From Hyphomicrobiales bacterium (lineage in GTDB: Bacteria; Pseudomonadota; Alphaproteobacteria; Rhizobiales; Rhizobiaceae): 64,000 nucleotides of DNA. Of this stretch, positions 1 to 9,858 are shown piece after piece. Below the pieces are notes generated by a model. That model was not told where the DNA came from. It was given only the letters and a program-made list of their open reading frames with translations, and did no database searches. The stretch spans positions 186,001 through 250,000 of the forward strand of contig UBPA01000011.1 of the NCBI GenBank assembly GCA_900467185.1, given 5' to 3'. Position 1 is the first letter of the stretch, and each line of letters starts with the position of its first letter. The translations under genes were made by a program, and so were the position numbers.

Positions 1-13
1 CGACGACGAGCCT

Positions 14-2116
14 CTACGTGGTTGCCCTCAACCGCAACGGCGCCCTCTGAGGTTCCATCGCGTCCGCGATCATCGCCTCGGTATCGCCGACCGGACGGGG
101 CCGGCCGAGCAGGTAACCCTGCACCTCGGCGAAACCCTCCCGGCGGAGCGCCTGCAGCTGTTCCTCGGTCTCCACGCCCTCGGCGAGCGTCGTGGCGTTG
201 AAGCCCGAACCGATGCCCACCACGGCGCGGATGATGGCGAGACTGCCGGCATCCGTCTCGATGCCGGAGACGAAGCTCTGATCGAGCTTGATCTTGTCGA
301 AGGCGAAGCTGCGCAGATAGGAGAGCGACGAATAGCCGGTGCCGAAATCATCGATGGCGATCCGCAGGCCAAGCGCCTTCATTGCCCGCAGAAGCGGCAG
401 GCTCTGGCCGACATCGGTCAGAAACACGGATTCGGTGATCTCGATCTCCAGCCGTTCGGGCGCAAGTCCGCTGCTCTCGATGGCGAGGCGCACCGCATCC
501 AGAAGGCCCGCATCGCGAAACTGGGAGACCGAGAGATTGACGGCGATCCGCAGATGGGCGGGCCATCGGGCAGCCGTCCGGCAGGCCTCGTTCAGCGCCC
601 ACTCGCCGATCGGCACGATCAGCCCGGTTTCCTCGGCCACGGGGATGAAGTCGATCGGTGCCACCAGCCCGCGTTCGGGATGATTCCAGCGGATCAGCGC
701 TTCGAAACCCGCGAGATCCGGGCCGTCGATCCGATAGATCGGCTGGTAATAGAGCTCGAACTGCCCCTCCTCCAGGGCGTGGTGCAGCGCCAGATTCATC
801 TCGTGGCGGCGCTCGGCTTCCAGGCGCATTTCGGGACGATAGATGCGGAAGGTCGAGCGGCCGCCTTCCTTGGCGGCATAGAGCGCGAGATCGGCATCCC
901 GCATCAGCCCGTCATCATCCGTGGAATGCTCCGGCGCGCGCGCGATGCCGATGCTGCAGGTGACGTGCTCGGCGATGCCGTCGAGGTCGAACGGCACACG
1001 CAGGGCGGCCAGCAGCCGGTCGGCCACCTCCTCCGCCGAGCGTCCGTCCTGGAGCTGCAGCACGATCGCGAACTCGTCGCCGCCGAGCCGCGCCACGAGG
1101 TCGCCCTGCCGTATGATCGACAGGAGGCGGTCTCCGATGTGGCAGAGCAGCGCGTCGCCCGCCGCATGCCCCTGGCTGTCATTGATGGTCTTGAAGTGAT
1201 CGATATCGAGATAGAGCAGCGCCACCGGCGCCTCCTCGGTCGCCGCAAGCGCCGCACGCCGGATGTGATCGCCGAAATAGGCGCGGTTCGCGAGACCGGT
1301 GAGCGAATCGTGCATGGCCATGTAGGCAAGGCGCGCCTCGGTCTCCCGCTCCTCCGTAACGTCCTGGGAAATGCCGAGAACGTAGCGCGGACGATTGCCC
1401 TTGCGGGTCGGCAACACGCGCTTGGCGGTGCGCAGGATGCGCTTGCCGCCTGAGAGATCCTCGATGGTCTCTTCGAAGCTCACGGTCCCCGAGGCCGCCA
1501 GGGCGCGTTCGTCCTGCTTGCGAAACTGCGTCATCTGACGCTCGGAGAAGACCGTCCGGTCGGACCCCGTGGCGATCTTCTCGGACGTCGTGCCGAAGAT
1601 GCTGCCACAGGCTGCGTTGTAGAGCACGTAGCGGCCGTCATCCTCCAAGTCCTTGACGAAGACGGCGACCGGAAGGTTTTCGATGATGCTGTCGAGCAGC
1701 GTCTGGGTCTCGCTGACCTGCTGGCGGGCGGCATTCACCTCCGTCCGGTCCTGAACGATGGCGAGAATGGCCGTCCGGCCCTCGAACTGCAGTTCACGCC
1801 CATAGGTCAGCACATCGAGCGCCGTCCCGTCTGCCTTCAGATGCGTCCAGCGCTCGGCGCGATCGACATCGCTGCGCTTCGCCACGGCATCCACCATGCG
1901 CTGGCGCTCCGACGCGGGGCGAATGTCGAGCACCGTCAGGCGCGTATAGGCAAGCTGGCTGTAGCCATAGAGTTCCACGGCGGCGTCGTTGACGATGAGG
2001 AAGCGATAGGTCAGCGGGTCGTAGATCCACATCGGCGAGGGATGTGACTGAAACAACATGCGAAAATCATCGGTCTGCAAAGGCAGGCGTGCAGATGCTC
2101 TTAAAGCGCTTACCAT
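14..2116 (-). CDS. PAS-PAS-GGDEF-EAL signalling protein
   Basis: Predicted cyclic-di-GMP turnover protein of about 700 residues. Two PAS sensor domains (roughly residues 15-125 and 140-255) precede a GGDEF domain and a C-terminal EAL domain. The GGDEF signature is intact and has an RxxD inhibitory site (RQGD) five residues upstream. The EAL domain keeps EALIRW, DDFGTGYSS and EGVET, so both synthase and phosphodiesterase activities are possible. No membrane segment is visible, so it should act in the cytoplasm. An upstream ATG at 2152 is in frame. I chose 2116 because AGGG precedes it at a normal distance, but the start is uncertain. The gene is divergent from the MOSC gene. Confidence 0.9.
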   Translation of the reverse strand: MVSALRASARLPLQTDDFRMLFQSHPSPMWIYDPLTYRFLIVNDAAVELYGYSQLAYTRLTVLDIRPASERQRMVDAVAKRSDVDRAERWTHLKADGTALDVLTYGRELQFEGRTAILAIVQDRTEVNAARQQVSETQTLLDSIIENLPVAVFVKDLEDDGRYVLYNAACGSIFGTTSEKIATGSDRTVFSERQMTQFRKQDERALAASGTVSFEETIEDLSGGKRILRTAKRVLPTRKGNRPRYVLGISQDVTEERETEARLAYMAMHDSLTGLANRAYFGDHIRRAALAATEEAPVALLYLDIDHFKTINDSQGHAAGDALLCHIGDRLLSIIRQGDLVARLGGDEFAIVLQLQDGRSAEEVADRLLAALRVPFDLDGIAEHVTCSIGIARAPEHSTDDDGLMRDADLALYAAKEGGRSTFRIYRPEMRLEAERRHEMNLALHHALEEGQFELYYQPIYRIDGPDLAGFEALIRWNHPERGLVAPIDFIPVAEETGLIVPIGEWALNEACRTAARWPAHLRIAVNLSVSQFRDAGLLDAVRLAIESSGLAPERLEIEITESVFLTDVGQSLPLLRAMKALGLRIAIDDFGTGYSSLSYLRSFAFDKIKLDQSFVSGIETDAGSLAIIRAVVGIGSGFNATTLAEGVETEEQLQALRREGFAEVQGYLLGRPRPVGDTEAMIADAMEPQRAPLRLRATT

Positions 2117-2402
2117 CGAGATACCCTGAACCATGTCACGAAGGCGGAGCATAACAACGAAACCTAAATGAAATTCGAAGGATATATGCTCCCGAAGGTT
2201 GAATTGTCATATCGATATATCCGTGAAGTGGGTGCTTTGCCACCATATCGGCAGCTGACACGACAAGCCGACGAGGTTCTGCGAAGCCGTCGGGTGTCCC
2301 GCGGGAACCTGCGGCAGGCAGGCGCATTCACAAGGGATTACCGCCGCCCGCAGGCTCTCTTCGTACCTGCATGCCCCTGACCCCTGCCGGGAGACGACAT
2401 TC

Positions 2403-3170
2403 TTGAAATCTGTTGGACGTATCGCCGAACTCTGGCGCTATCCGGTGAGTTCGCTCGGCGGGGAAATGATGGACCACCTCGACATCGCCGCGGCCGGCAC
2501 CGCCGAAGACGGCGCGACCGGCCATGCGGTAGGCGGCGTCGCTGGCAACCGCGCCTTTCTTCTTTTTGACCCGGACACGCGAGAACCCGCGGCACCGGAA
2601 TCGCGCGAGCGCTGGCGCAAGGCGCTGCATCTGGTCGCCCGGCTGCGGGCGGATGGCATGGCGGAGATCGGCTTTTCCGACGGCACATGGCTGGCGGCCG
2701 ATGCCGCGGATGTCGAAGAGCGGCTTTCCTTATACTTTGGCTTCCCCGTTGGGCTCGCGGAAACGCGGGGGACGGGCCGAAGCTGGCCGGTGATCGCGCC
2801 ACGCTATGCCGCAAGCCCGCTCCACCTCCTCACCACCGCGTCGATGACGGCGATCCACGCGAGCGACCCGGCGCTGGTGCTCGATGCGCGGCGCTTCCGC
2901 CCGGATATGCTGGTGGACACGGAGGCGGCCTCGGGCTTCGTCGAGAACGACTGGGTCGGCCGCAAGATCGTCATCGGCACACTGGAGATCACGGCGACCG
3001 AAGGCACGAAGCGGTGCGGCATGACGCTGGCCGCGCAGCCGGGCCTGCCGGAACAGCCGGAGGTGCTGCGCAGCATTTTACGCGGCAACCGGCGCAACCT
3101 CGGCGTCTACGCCGAGATCGTCACCCCGGGCCGTGTGTCCCTGGGCGACGAGGTCTGGATCGAGGACTAG
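2403..3170 (+). CDS. MOSC domain-containing protein
   Basis: Protein of 255 residues with an N-terminal MOSC beta-barrel domain (about 1-100) and a MOSC domain (about 110-250). The conserved sulfur-carrier cysteine lies in TKRCGM (Cys205). MOSC proteins transfer sulfur or handle the molybdenum cofactor, and relatives reduce N-hydroxylated substrates; the exact substrate here is unknown. The start is a TTG preceded by GGGAG at about 9 nt. The gene ends 6 nt before the convergent oxidoreductase gene, so no separate terminator fits between them. Confidence 0.85.
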   Translation: MKSVGRIAELWRYPVSSLGGEMMDHLDIAAAGTAEDGATGHAVGGVAGNRAFLLFDPDTREPAAPESRERWRKALHLVARLRADGMAEIGFSDGTWLAADAADVEERLSLYFGFPVGLAETRGTGRSWPVIAPRYAASPLHLLTTASMTAIHASDPALVLDARRFRPDMLVDTEAASGFVENDWVGRKIVIGTLEITATEGTKRCGMTLAAQPGLPEQPEVLRSILRGNRRNLGVYAEIVTPGRVSLGDEVWIED

Positions 3171-3176
3171 ACCGAT

Positions 3177-4874
3177 CTACGCGGCGTTCATGTCGAAGCC
3201 GATAATGCCATCCGTCCGCTCGCCGCCGATATCGCGCAGGATCGCGGAGGAGACGATGCCGCCCAGTTCATGAGCGCTGGTGATGCCCTGGATGAAGGGC
3301 AGCTTGTGCAGCAGGAACGCGATCGACACACAGTAGAGACGGCGCGTGACCGGCGCCTCGAACCTCGGCCGAAAGGCATCGTCGAGATCGACGCCCCCCG
3401 TGCGCACCATCGCCGGCTCGTCCGGCATGTCGATCAGCACGGACGAGACGGCCGTCTTCGCCTTGCGCACGAAGCCGCGGTTGACGAGGCTCGGGAACGG
3501 AATGTCGCGCGCCGATAGCGTGTGCTGCCCGGTGGCGTCGATGAAGGAATCGAAAGCCTCCGCCCGCCCGTCGAAGGTGACGACGGCTCCGCGCTCCACG
3601 CTCTCGTTATCGATATCGGACTCCCGGCCGAGACGCAGCACTTCGAGCTTGCCCGCGCGCCGCAGCGCCAGCAGCCGGCGGATCGACTGGTGCGGAACCG
3701 TTGCATAGTCGTCGATGAACACGGTCTTGAAGTGCTTGTGGAAACGCTTGAGATCGTCTTCGTTGAAATGCGGCACCGCTCGCGCGATCACCTCGTGCAT
3801 GCGCAGGATCGCGTAGCGCCAGCCGATGGTGCGCTGTTCCAGCTCGTTCTTCTCGGCCTCCGCGAGGTTCGCAGCCGCCCAGACGAAGGCATCCGCTCCC
3901 TCGCGGTCCGCGAAGTAGGCCGGCGCCAGCGTCTCCACCGTCAGCATGCCGAGCCCGATCCGCCCGGCATAGGCCGGGTCGGCCGCCAGCAGTTCGGCGC
4001 GGAACAGGTCGAAGATCGGATCGAGCAGATCGCCGCGGCCGCTCGCCACCAAGGCATCCACCGCCTCCGGCGTGCAGATCGACAGCGGCAGATAGGGATA
4101 GGGACAGTAGAAGTCCGCCTCCGGCAGCACGCCCTTGCGCGACATCAGTGCCGCTGTGAACGCCTCGCTGCCGGGCGACGGGAAATATTCGAGCGATCCC
4201 GCCGCATCGAGGTAGAAAGCGCCATGGGCCGTGGCGACCGAGATCAGCGCATCGATGGCGCTGAGCGACGTGCCGAGGATTCCGACGCGGCCCGGCGGAA
4301 TGGTCTTCAGCACCGGCGCCGGCCAGGGCGACATGAAATAGCCCGGACGCGTTTCGGTCGTCTCCGGCCAGTCATGGCCGGTCGCCATGACGACATGGTC
4401 GAAGGCATAGTCCTGCTCCCCGTCCGGCCCGCTGGCCTTGACGGCGATGTCGCTCGCATGAAGGTCGATATCATCAACGCGATGCAGCGCCTTGATCTCG
4501 ATCACATGCCCGGCCTTCCGGCCTTCGGTGACGCACTGGCGAAACTGGTCCTGGAAGAACTCGCCCAGCACGATGCGCGGATAGAAGGCGCGCTCGGCAA
4601 TTGCGCTGCGCACGACATTCATCCGCTCGAGCTCGCTATCCGGCTGGCGGCGCAGCCATGTGACGAGCGTTTCGTAGATCGGCGGCAGCTCGATGCTGGC
4701 GATATTGGCGAGCATGGCCTGGTCGTTGATATCGGGATGATAGGGCGTCCCCTTCCCCGGATCGGCTTCGCTCTCGAACACGGTGATGTCGAGCGGACGC
4801 TTCGAGGCGACGAGGCCATGCAGCGTGTAGATGCCGGTCGGACCAGACCCGATGATCGCAATTTTGATTGTCAT
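3177..4874 (-). CDS. FAD/NAD(P)-binding oxidoreductase
   Basis: Protein of 565 residues with an N-terminal dinucleotide-binding motif (GSGPTGIYTLHGL) and a second nucleotide motif (GILGTSLSAIDAL) near residue 200, as in two-domain FAD/NAD(P)-binding proteins. It resembles the uncharacterised FAD-NAD(P)-binding family (HydA-like) rather than a defined monooxygenase. The substrate cannot be named from sequence. It faces the SDR gene at 5093 across about 220 nt, so the two may share a control region. Confidence 0.8.
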   Translation of the reverse strand: MTIKIAIIGSGPTGIYTLHGLVASKRPLDITVFESEADPGKGTPYHPDINDQAMLANIASIELPPIYETLVTWLRRQPDSELERMNVVRSAIAERAFYPRIVLGEFFQDQFRQCVTEGRKAGHVIEIKALHRVDDIDLHASDIAVKASGPDGEQDYAFDHVVMATGHDWPETTETRPGYFMSPWPAPVLKTIPPGRVGILGTSLSAIDALISVATAHGAFYLDAAGSLEYFPSPGSEAFTAALMSRKGVLPEADFYCPYPYLPLSICTPEAVDALVASGRGDLLDPIFDLFRAELLAADPAYAGRIGLGMLTVETLAPAYFADREGADAFVWAAANLAEAEKNELEQRTIGWRYAILRMHEVIARAVPHFNEDDLKRFHKHFKTVFIDDYATVPHQSIRRLLALRRAGKLEVLRLGRESDIDNESVERGAVVTFDGRAEAFDSFIDATGQHTLSARDIPFPSLVNRGFVRKAKTAVSSVLIDMPDEPAMVRTGGVDLDDAFRPRFEAPVTRRLYCVSIAFLLHKLPFIQGITSAHELGGIVSSAILRDIGGERTDGIIGFDMNAA

Positions 4875-5092
4875 GAAAACACCGGAACTCGACGGTTGAG
4901 GAGGAAACGCGTTTGCCGGACGGTACGTCCGGCGTCACGGCCAAGGTCCGGGACGACGGGTAACCAAGCCCTGCGGGGAATGTTCCCGTCATGAGCCCAT
5001 GCGCCTGCCCGGGCGGACTGACCCACAAGATAGCGCGGGTGGACAGAAAGAAAGGGATGCCTATGTCCGCCGTGAACGCAAGGAGAATGCAA

Positions 5093-6154
5093 ATGCAAAA
5101 CAAGGCTTTGATCGTAGGCGCCAGCGGCGTGGTCGGCAGTGCCACCGCGAACGTGCTGGCAGAGGCCGGCTGGGACGTCACGGGACTGGCGCGCAAGCCG
5201 GGCCGGCAGGAGAACGTGACGCCGCTTTCCGCCGACCTGCTCGATCCCGCCTCGCTCGGCAAGGCGCTCGCCGATGTCGCCCCGACCCATGTCTTCATCT
5301 CAAGCTGGCTGCGCCAGCCGAGCGAGGCGGAGAACATCCGCGTCAACGCCGCCATGGTGCGCAACCTGCTCGACGCCCTGCGCCCCGCCGAAAGCGTGCG
5401 CCACGTCGCGCTCGTCACCGGGCTGAAGCACTATCTCGGCCCCTTCGAGGCCTACGGAAAGGGCAAGCTGCCGCAGACGCCGTTCCGCGAGGAGCAGGAC
5501 CGCCTCGACATCGAAAACTTCTACTACGCCCAGGAAGACGAGGTCTTTTCGGCTGCCAGCCGCGACGGCTTCAACTGGAGCGTCCACCGCCCCCACACCA
5601 TCATCGGCAGGGCCGTCGGCAATGCGATGAACATGGGCACGACGCTGGCCGTCTATGCCGCGATCTGCCGCGAAACCGGCCGCCCGTTCCGCTTCCCGGG
5701 CGTGGAAACCCAGTGGAACGGCCTGACCGACATGACGAGCGCCAACGTGCTCGCCCGCCACATGCTGTGGGCATCCACGACGCCGGACGCGGCCAACGAA
5801 GCCTTCAACGTCGTCAATGGCGACATCTTCCGCTGGAGCTGGATGTGGCAGCGCATCGCCGCCTATTTCGGCATCGAGGCCCTCCCCTTCGATGGTACGG
5901 TCCGCCCGCTGGAGGAGCAGATGGCGGACGATGCCGCGATCTGGCGCGACATCGCCGCGCGGGAGAACCTTGTGGAGCACGACATCGACCGGCTGATTTC
6001 GCCCTGGCACACGGATGCCGATCTCGGCCGGCCGATCGAGGTCGTCACCGATATGTCGAAGAGCCGGCGCCTGGGCTTCACCGTCTACCAGCCGACCGAC
6101 GATGCCTTTACCGGCCTGTTCGACGAGCTGCGGCGCGAGCGTCTGATCCCGTGA
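5093..6154 (+). CDS. SDR family oxidoreductase, PRISE-like
   Basis: NAD(P)-dependent reductase of 353 residues in the extended short-chain dehydrogenase class. The Rossmann motif GASGVVGSATANVL is at the N-terminus, and the body resembles progesterone 5-beta-reductase/iridoid-synthase-like (PRISE) proteins. The ATG at 5093 is preferred over an in-frame one at 4991, because AAGGAG sits 7 nt upstream and the residues before it are low-complexity and do not look like protein. The substrate is probably a small enone or ketone, which is inference from the family. Confidence 0.85.
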   Translation: MQNKALIVGASGVVGSATANVLAEAGWDVTGLARKPGRQENVTPLSADLLDPASLGKALADVAPTHVFISSWLRQPSEAENIRVNAAMVRNLLDALRPAESVRHVALVTGLKHYLGPFEAYGKGKLPQTPFREEQDRLDIENFYYAQEDEVFSAASRDGFNWSVHRPHTIIGRAVGNAMNMGTTLAVYAAICRETGRPFRFPGVETQWNGLTDMTSANVLARHMLWASTTPDAANEAFNVVNGDIFRWSWMWQRIAAYFGIEALPFDGTVRPLEEQMADDAAIWRDIAARENLVEHDIDRLISPWHTDADLGRPIEVVTDMSKSRRLGFTVYQPTDDAFTGLFDELRRERLIP

Positions 6155-6284
6155 TGAGGGCTTGGGCCTAGACGCAAAGCCCTGAAACACGCCGGGCGTC
6201 GAGGATTGCCCTTGCCGCCCGGCGCTGGTAGCCTTTCCCGCAGCGATCGCTCATATGCGCACGCCGAGCCTTGGGAGAGTGGAG

Positions 6285-6752
6285 ATGGACCAGCAGAAGA
6301 CGCGCCTGTTTCTGGACGACCTCGTTGTCGGCATGCCGTTCAGGAGCGGTACCATCGACATCACCGCCGACGCGATCCGCGGTTTCGCCAGCCAGTTCGA
6401 TCCACAGCCGTTCCATCTCGACGCGGAGGCCGCGCGGTCCACGCTGTTCGGCGGCCTCGCCGCCAGCGGCTGGCATACGGCGGCCCTCACCATGCGCCTG
6501 ATCGTGGACAGCCTGCCCTTCGACGGCGGCCTCATCGGCACGCGCTGCGACCTGACCTGGCCGCTGCCGACCCGCCCGGGCGACCGGCTGCATGCGGAAG
6601 GCGAGATCGCCGAGATCAACCCGTCGCGATCGAAGCCCGATCGCGGCATCGTGGTCATGCACTGCCGGACGCTGAACCAGGAGGGCGGCGTCGTGCAGAC
6701 GCTGACCGCCAGCCTTCTCGTCTTCCGCCGGCCGGCGACGGAAACCCTCTAG
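6285..6752 (+). CDS. MaoC family dehydratase
   Basis: Hot-dog fold protein of 155 residues resembling MaoC/R-specific enoyl-CoA hydratases. It has the hydratase-like segment FASQFDPQPFHLD followed by the FGGLAASGWH stretch typical of the family. It probably hydrates or dehydrates an acyl-CoA. The ATG at 6285 follows GGGAGAGTGGAG; an upstream ATG at 6255 is less likely. Its TAG stop shares two bases (6750-6751) with the stop of the convergent cyclase gene. Confidence 0.85.
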   Translation: MDQQKTRLFLDDLVVGMPFRSGTIDITADAIRGFASQFDPQPFHLDAEAARSTLFGGLAASGWHTAALTMRLIVDSLPFDGGLIGTRCDLTWPLPTRPGDRLHAEGEIAEINPSRSKPDRGIVVMHCRTLNQEGGVVQTLTASLLVFRRPATETL

Positions 6753-7813
6753 CCGGCCGCGCCGTCCACCCGCACGACATACCGGTCCCGCCCGTTCGCC
6801 TTGGCCTCGTACAGTGCCCTGTCGACGGTCTCCAGGAGCTTCTCCCGGCTGGTGCCACCCTCGGGTGCTGCGGCCGCGCCGACGCTCAGATGCGCCATCA
6901 CCTCGATGCCGCCGATGAGGAACGGCGCCCGAAAGGCATCGACCAGACGAGCGGCGATGGTCGTCAGCGCATCCTCGCAACCGCAATCTGGGAAGAAGAT
7001 GACGAACTCGTCCCCGCCCATGCGCAGCGGGATGTCGCCGGAGCGGATGACGGAGCGGATGCGCACGGCCGCCTGCCGCAGCACCTCGTCGCCCGTCTGG
7101 TGCCCGTGCCGGTCGTTGATGCCCTTGAAGCCGTCCATGTCGAGATAGGCGGCGCCGAACGGCCGGCCCGCCGCGAGCGTGTCGCGCATCTCGCTGTCCA
7201 CCAGTTCCGGCAGAGCCTGCCGATTGTAGAAACCCGTCATCGGATCCGTCATCGCCGCGAGCCGCAGCGCGATCTCACCCTTCACCATCAACAGGTTGGA
7301 CCGCTGCAGCCGGAAAAGCGCGCTCGCGATCCGTGCGAACTCGCTCAGCTGACGCCGCTGGCGCGCACCGAGATCGCGCGGATCCGTATGCATGATGCAG
7401 AATGAGCCGACCGTCAGCCCCGGCTCCAGTTCAATCGGCGCCCCGGCATAGGAGCGCAGATGCGGCTCGCCCGCCACATAGGGCAGGGTCGCCATATCGG
7501 GTTCCAGCGTCAGATCGGCAACGACGACGACATTGCCCTCATGGACGACATACTGGCAGATGGATTCCTCACGCGAGCATTTTTCGACCGGGATGCCGGA
7601 CTGCGCGGTGATGCGCAGCCAGTCCTGATCCACGATATTGACCGCGGCAAAGGCACACTCGAACACGTCGCGGGCAAGAAAGGCAAGATCCTGGAGTTCG
7701 GGCATCGTCTCGACGGCATGGATCCCGATGGAGCGGACGGCGGCGAGACGATCGATCTCGTTTTCCGGAATAAGGCGCTGTGACAGCACCTTCCTACGCC
7801 GGTCTTCCTGCAT
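6749..7813 (-). CDS. GAF-GGDEF diguanylate cyclase
   Basis: Predicted c-di-GMP synthase of 354 residues. An N-terminal GAF sensor domain (about residues 30-160) is followed by a GGDEF domain with intact GGDEF and an RSGD inhibitory site five residues upstream. There is no EAL domain and no membrane segment. The ATG at 7813 is preceded by AAAGGATC; an in-frame ATG 30 nt further upstream lacks a better site. It lies 36 nt downstream of the chemoreceptor gene on the same strand, so the two may be co-transcribed. Confidence 0.9.
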   Translation of the reverse strand: MQEDRRRKVLSQRLIPENEIDRLAAVRSIGIHAVETMPELQDLAFLARDVFECAFAAVNIVDQDWLRITAQSGIPVEKCSREESICQYVVHEGNVVVVADLTLEPDMATLPYVAGEPHLRSYAGAPIELEPGLTVGSFCIMHTDPRDLGARQRRQLSEFARIASALFRLQRSNLLMVKGEIALRLAAMTDPMTGFYNRQALPELVDSEMRDTLAAGRPFGAAYLDMDGFKGINDRHGHQTGDEVLRQAAVRIRSVIRSGDIPLRMGGDEFVIFFPDCGCEDALTTIAARLVDAFRAPFLIGGIEVMAHLSVGAAAAPEGGTSREKLLETVDRALYEAKANGRDRYVVRVDGAAG

Positions 7814-7849
7814 GATAGATCCTTTCCCGCCCGAAGGCGGCATTGTGCC

Positions 7850-9586
7850 TCAGGCGGCAAAGCTCCTCCGCCCAGGCATGGCCTCGCCGCGCGCGGGGCG
7901 CGACTGATCCAAGATGTCCGGCCCGCGCGGGACGGTGCGCCGGTTGAGCTTGAACAGGCTGACCAGAGCCGCGAGCGCGTCGGCGCCGTCCGCAAGCGCC
8001 CGGCTGATATCCGTCGTCCGCTCGCTCATGGCGGCATTTTCCTGCGTCATCCGGTCGAGATCGTTGACCGCCTTGTTGATCTCGCGCAGGCCGATCGACT
8101 GTTCCTTCGCCGCGGTGGCGATCGCATCCACGTTCTGGTCGATCCGGCGCACGAAGACGTCGATCTCCTGCAGGGCAGCGCCCGTCTTGCCGACGAGGCG
8201 CACGCCTTCCATCACTTCCTTGCCGGAATTGGTGATCAGCACCTTGATCTCCTTGGCAGCCTTGGCCGAACGCTGGGCAAGCTCGCGAACCTCCTGCGCG
8301 ACGACGGCGAAACCCTTCCCGGCCTCCCCCGCCCGCGCCGCCTCGACCCCGGCATTCAGCGCCAGAAGATTGGTCTGGAAGGCGATCTCGTCGATCACGC
8401 CGATGATCTGGCTGATCTCGCGCGAGGCCTGCTCGATCCGCTGCATGGCGGTCACCGTCTCCTCGACGACCGCGGCGGACGCACCGGTCGAGACGCGCGC
8501 ATTCTGCACGAGCGTGCGCGTCTCCTGGGTGTTCTCGGTCGAGGAATTGACGGTCGCCGTCACCTCGTCCAGTGCCGCAGAGGTCTGCTCGAGCGCCGCC
8601 GCCTGCTGCTGCGACCGCTCGGCGAGCTGCTCTGCCGCCTGGCGCATTTCCTGGCTGCTGTCGTTCAGCGCGCTGGTCTGGCTGAGCACATTGGTCAGCG
8701 TCTTCTGGAACTCGGCAATCGACGTGTTGAAATCGAGGCGCAGCCTCTCGAACTCGCCGACGAAGGGCTCGTCGAGCGACATGCGGATGTTACACTGGGA
8801 CAGGCGCTCGAGCGCCGCACCCAGTTCCTCCACGGCGTGCATCCGGTCGGTCACGTCGATCGCGAACTTCACCACCTTGAAGACGCGGCCGGCATCGTCG
8901 AAGATCGGATTGTAGGAGGCCTGGATGAAGACCCGCTTGCCGCCCTTGCCGATGCGCATGAACTGATCGGTGACGAACTTGCCGTCGCGCAGGTTCTCCC
9001 AGAAGGTCCGGTAATCGGGCGAGGCCGCGTAGGTCGGGTCGCAGAACATCGAATGATGCCGCCCGGCGATCTCTGCGTGATCGTAGCCGAGCGCAGACAG
9101 GAAATTGTCGTTTGCCCGGATGATGTCGCCCTGCGGCGTGAACTCGATGATGGCCTGTGCCCGCGACAAGGCCAGAAGCTTGCCGCCATCCTCCGCGCTC
9201 TGCATCTTGCTTGCGGTGATATCGGTGGCGAACTTCACCACCTTGTAAGGCTTGCCGTTGCGCATGACCGGATTGTAGGACGCCTCGATCCAGACCTCAC
9301 GGCCGCCCTTGCCGAAGCGCTTGTACTGCTGGCGCTGAAACGTGCCGCTGGCAAGCCCTGCCCAGAAGGCCTTGTATTCCGGAGATGCGGCCTCCTGCGG
9401 CGACACGAACATGCTGTGATGGCGGCCGACGATTTCGGACAGGCCATAGCCGAGCGCCTTGCAGAAGTTCTCGTTCGCATCGAGGATCCTGCCTGTCAGG
9501 TCGAATTCGATGATCGCCTGCGACTGGCTGATGGCCTGAAGAACGGACTTCGAATCGAAGCCGAGAGTGTGAGACAAACTGCGCAT
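7850..9586 (-). CDS. Double-PAS methyl-accepting chemotaxis protein
   Basis: Chemoreceptor of about 578 residues with no transmembrane segment, so a cytoplasmic sensor. Two similar PAS domains (both containing AIIEF, RHHSMF and KVVKFA) precede the signalling helix bundle. The highly conserved hairpin tip EIAFQTNLLALNAGVEAARAG, which contacts CheA and CheW, is present. No C-terminal CheR-binding pentapeptide is seen. The ATG at 9586 is preferred because GGAGAAG lies about 5 nt upstream; in-frame ATGs at 9646 and 9673 lack ribosome-binding sites. The PAS duplication suggests flavin- or haem-based redox sensing, which is inference. Confidence 0.9.
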   Translation of the reverse strand: MRSLSHTLGFDSKSVLQAISQSQAIIEFDLTGRILDANENFCKALGYGLSEIVGRHHSMFVSPQEAASPEYKAFWAGLASGTFQRQQYKRFGKGGREVWIEASYNPVMRNGKPYKVVKFATDITASKMQSAEDGGKLLALSRAQAIIEFTPQGDIIRANDNFLSALGYDHAEIAGRHHSMFCDPTYAASPDYRTFWENLRDGKFVTDQFMRIGKGGKRVFIQASYNPIFDDAGRVFKVVKFAIDVTDRMHAVEELGAALERLSQCNIRMSLDEPFVGEFERLRLDFNTSIAEFQKTLTNVLSQTSALNDSSQEMRQAAEQLAERSQQQAAALEQTSAALDEVTATVNSSTENTQETRTLVQNARVSTGASAAVVEETVTAMQRIEQASREISQIIGVIDEIAFQTNLLALNAGVEAARAGEAGKGFAVVAQEVRELAQRSAKAAKEIKVLITNSGKEVMEGVRLVGKTGAALQEIDVFVRRIDQNVDAIATAAKEQSIGLREINKAVNDLDRMTQENAAMSERTTDISRALADGADALAALVSLFKLNRRTVPRGPDILDQSRPARGEAMPGRRSFAA

Positions 9587-9858
9587 AGGCTTCTCCGAAT
9601 CGCCATCCCAGCCGCTCTGGTCCGGTGGTTCGTCAGGATCGGACATAAACGTAAAGGAAGTTCTGCCTAACATAGAGGCATGGCGAAAGTTCGCTACCTG
9701 CTCACGAAAATTGCACTGTGGACAGGAGCAAGATTTTCGCATTTGCCGCTTTCATTTGCAGTTTTCTTTCAATCCTTGGCACCTATTTCCTGCGATGACA
9801 GTTCCGACCGGCCGATATGCCGACAGAACAGACCCCGCCTCAGAAGGACGAGAAGACC

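Noticed and set aside
3522-4994. Open frame of 490 codons on the plus strand
   Set aside because: Antisense to the FAD oxidoreductase; composition is not protein-like.
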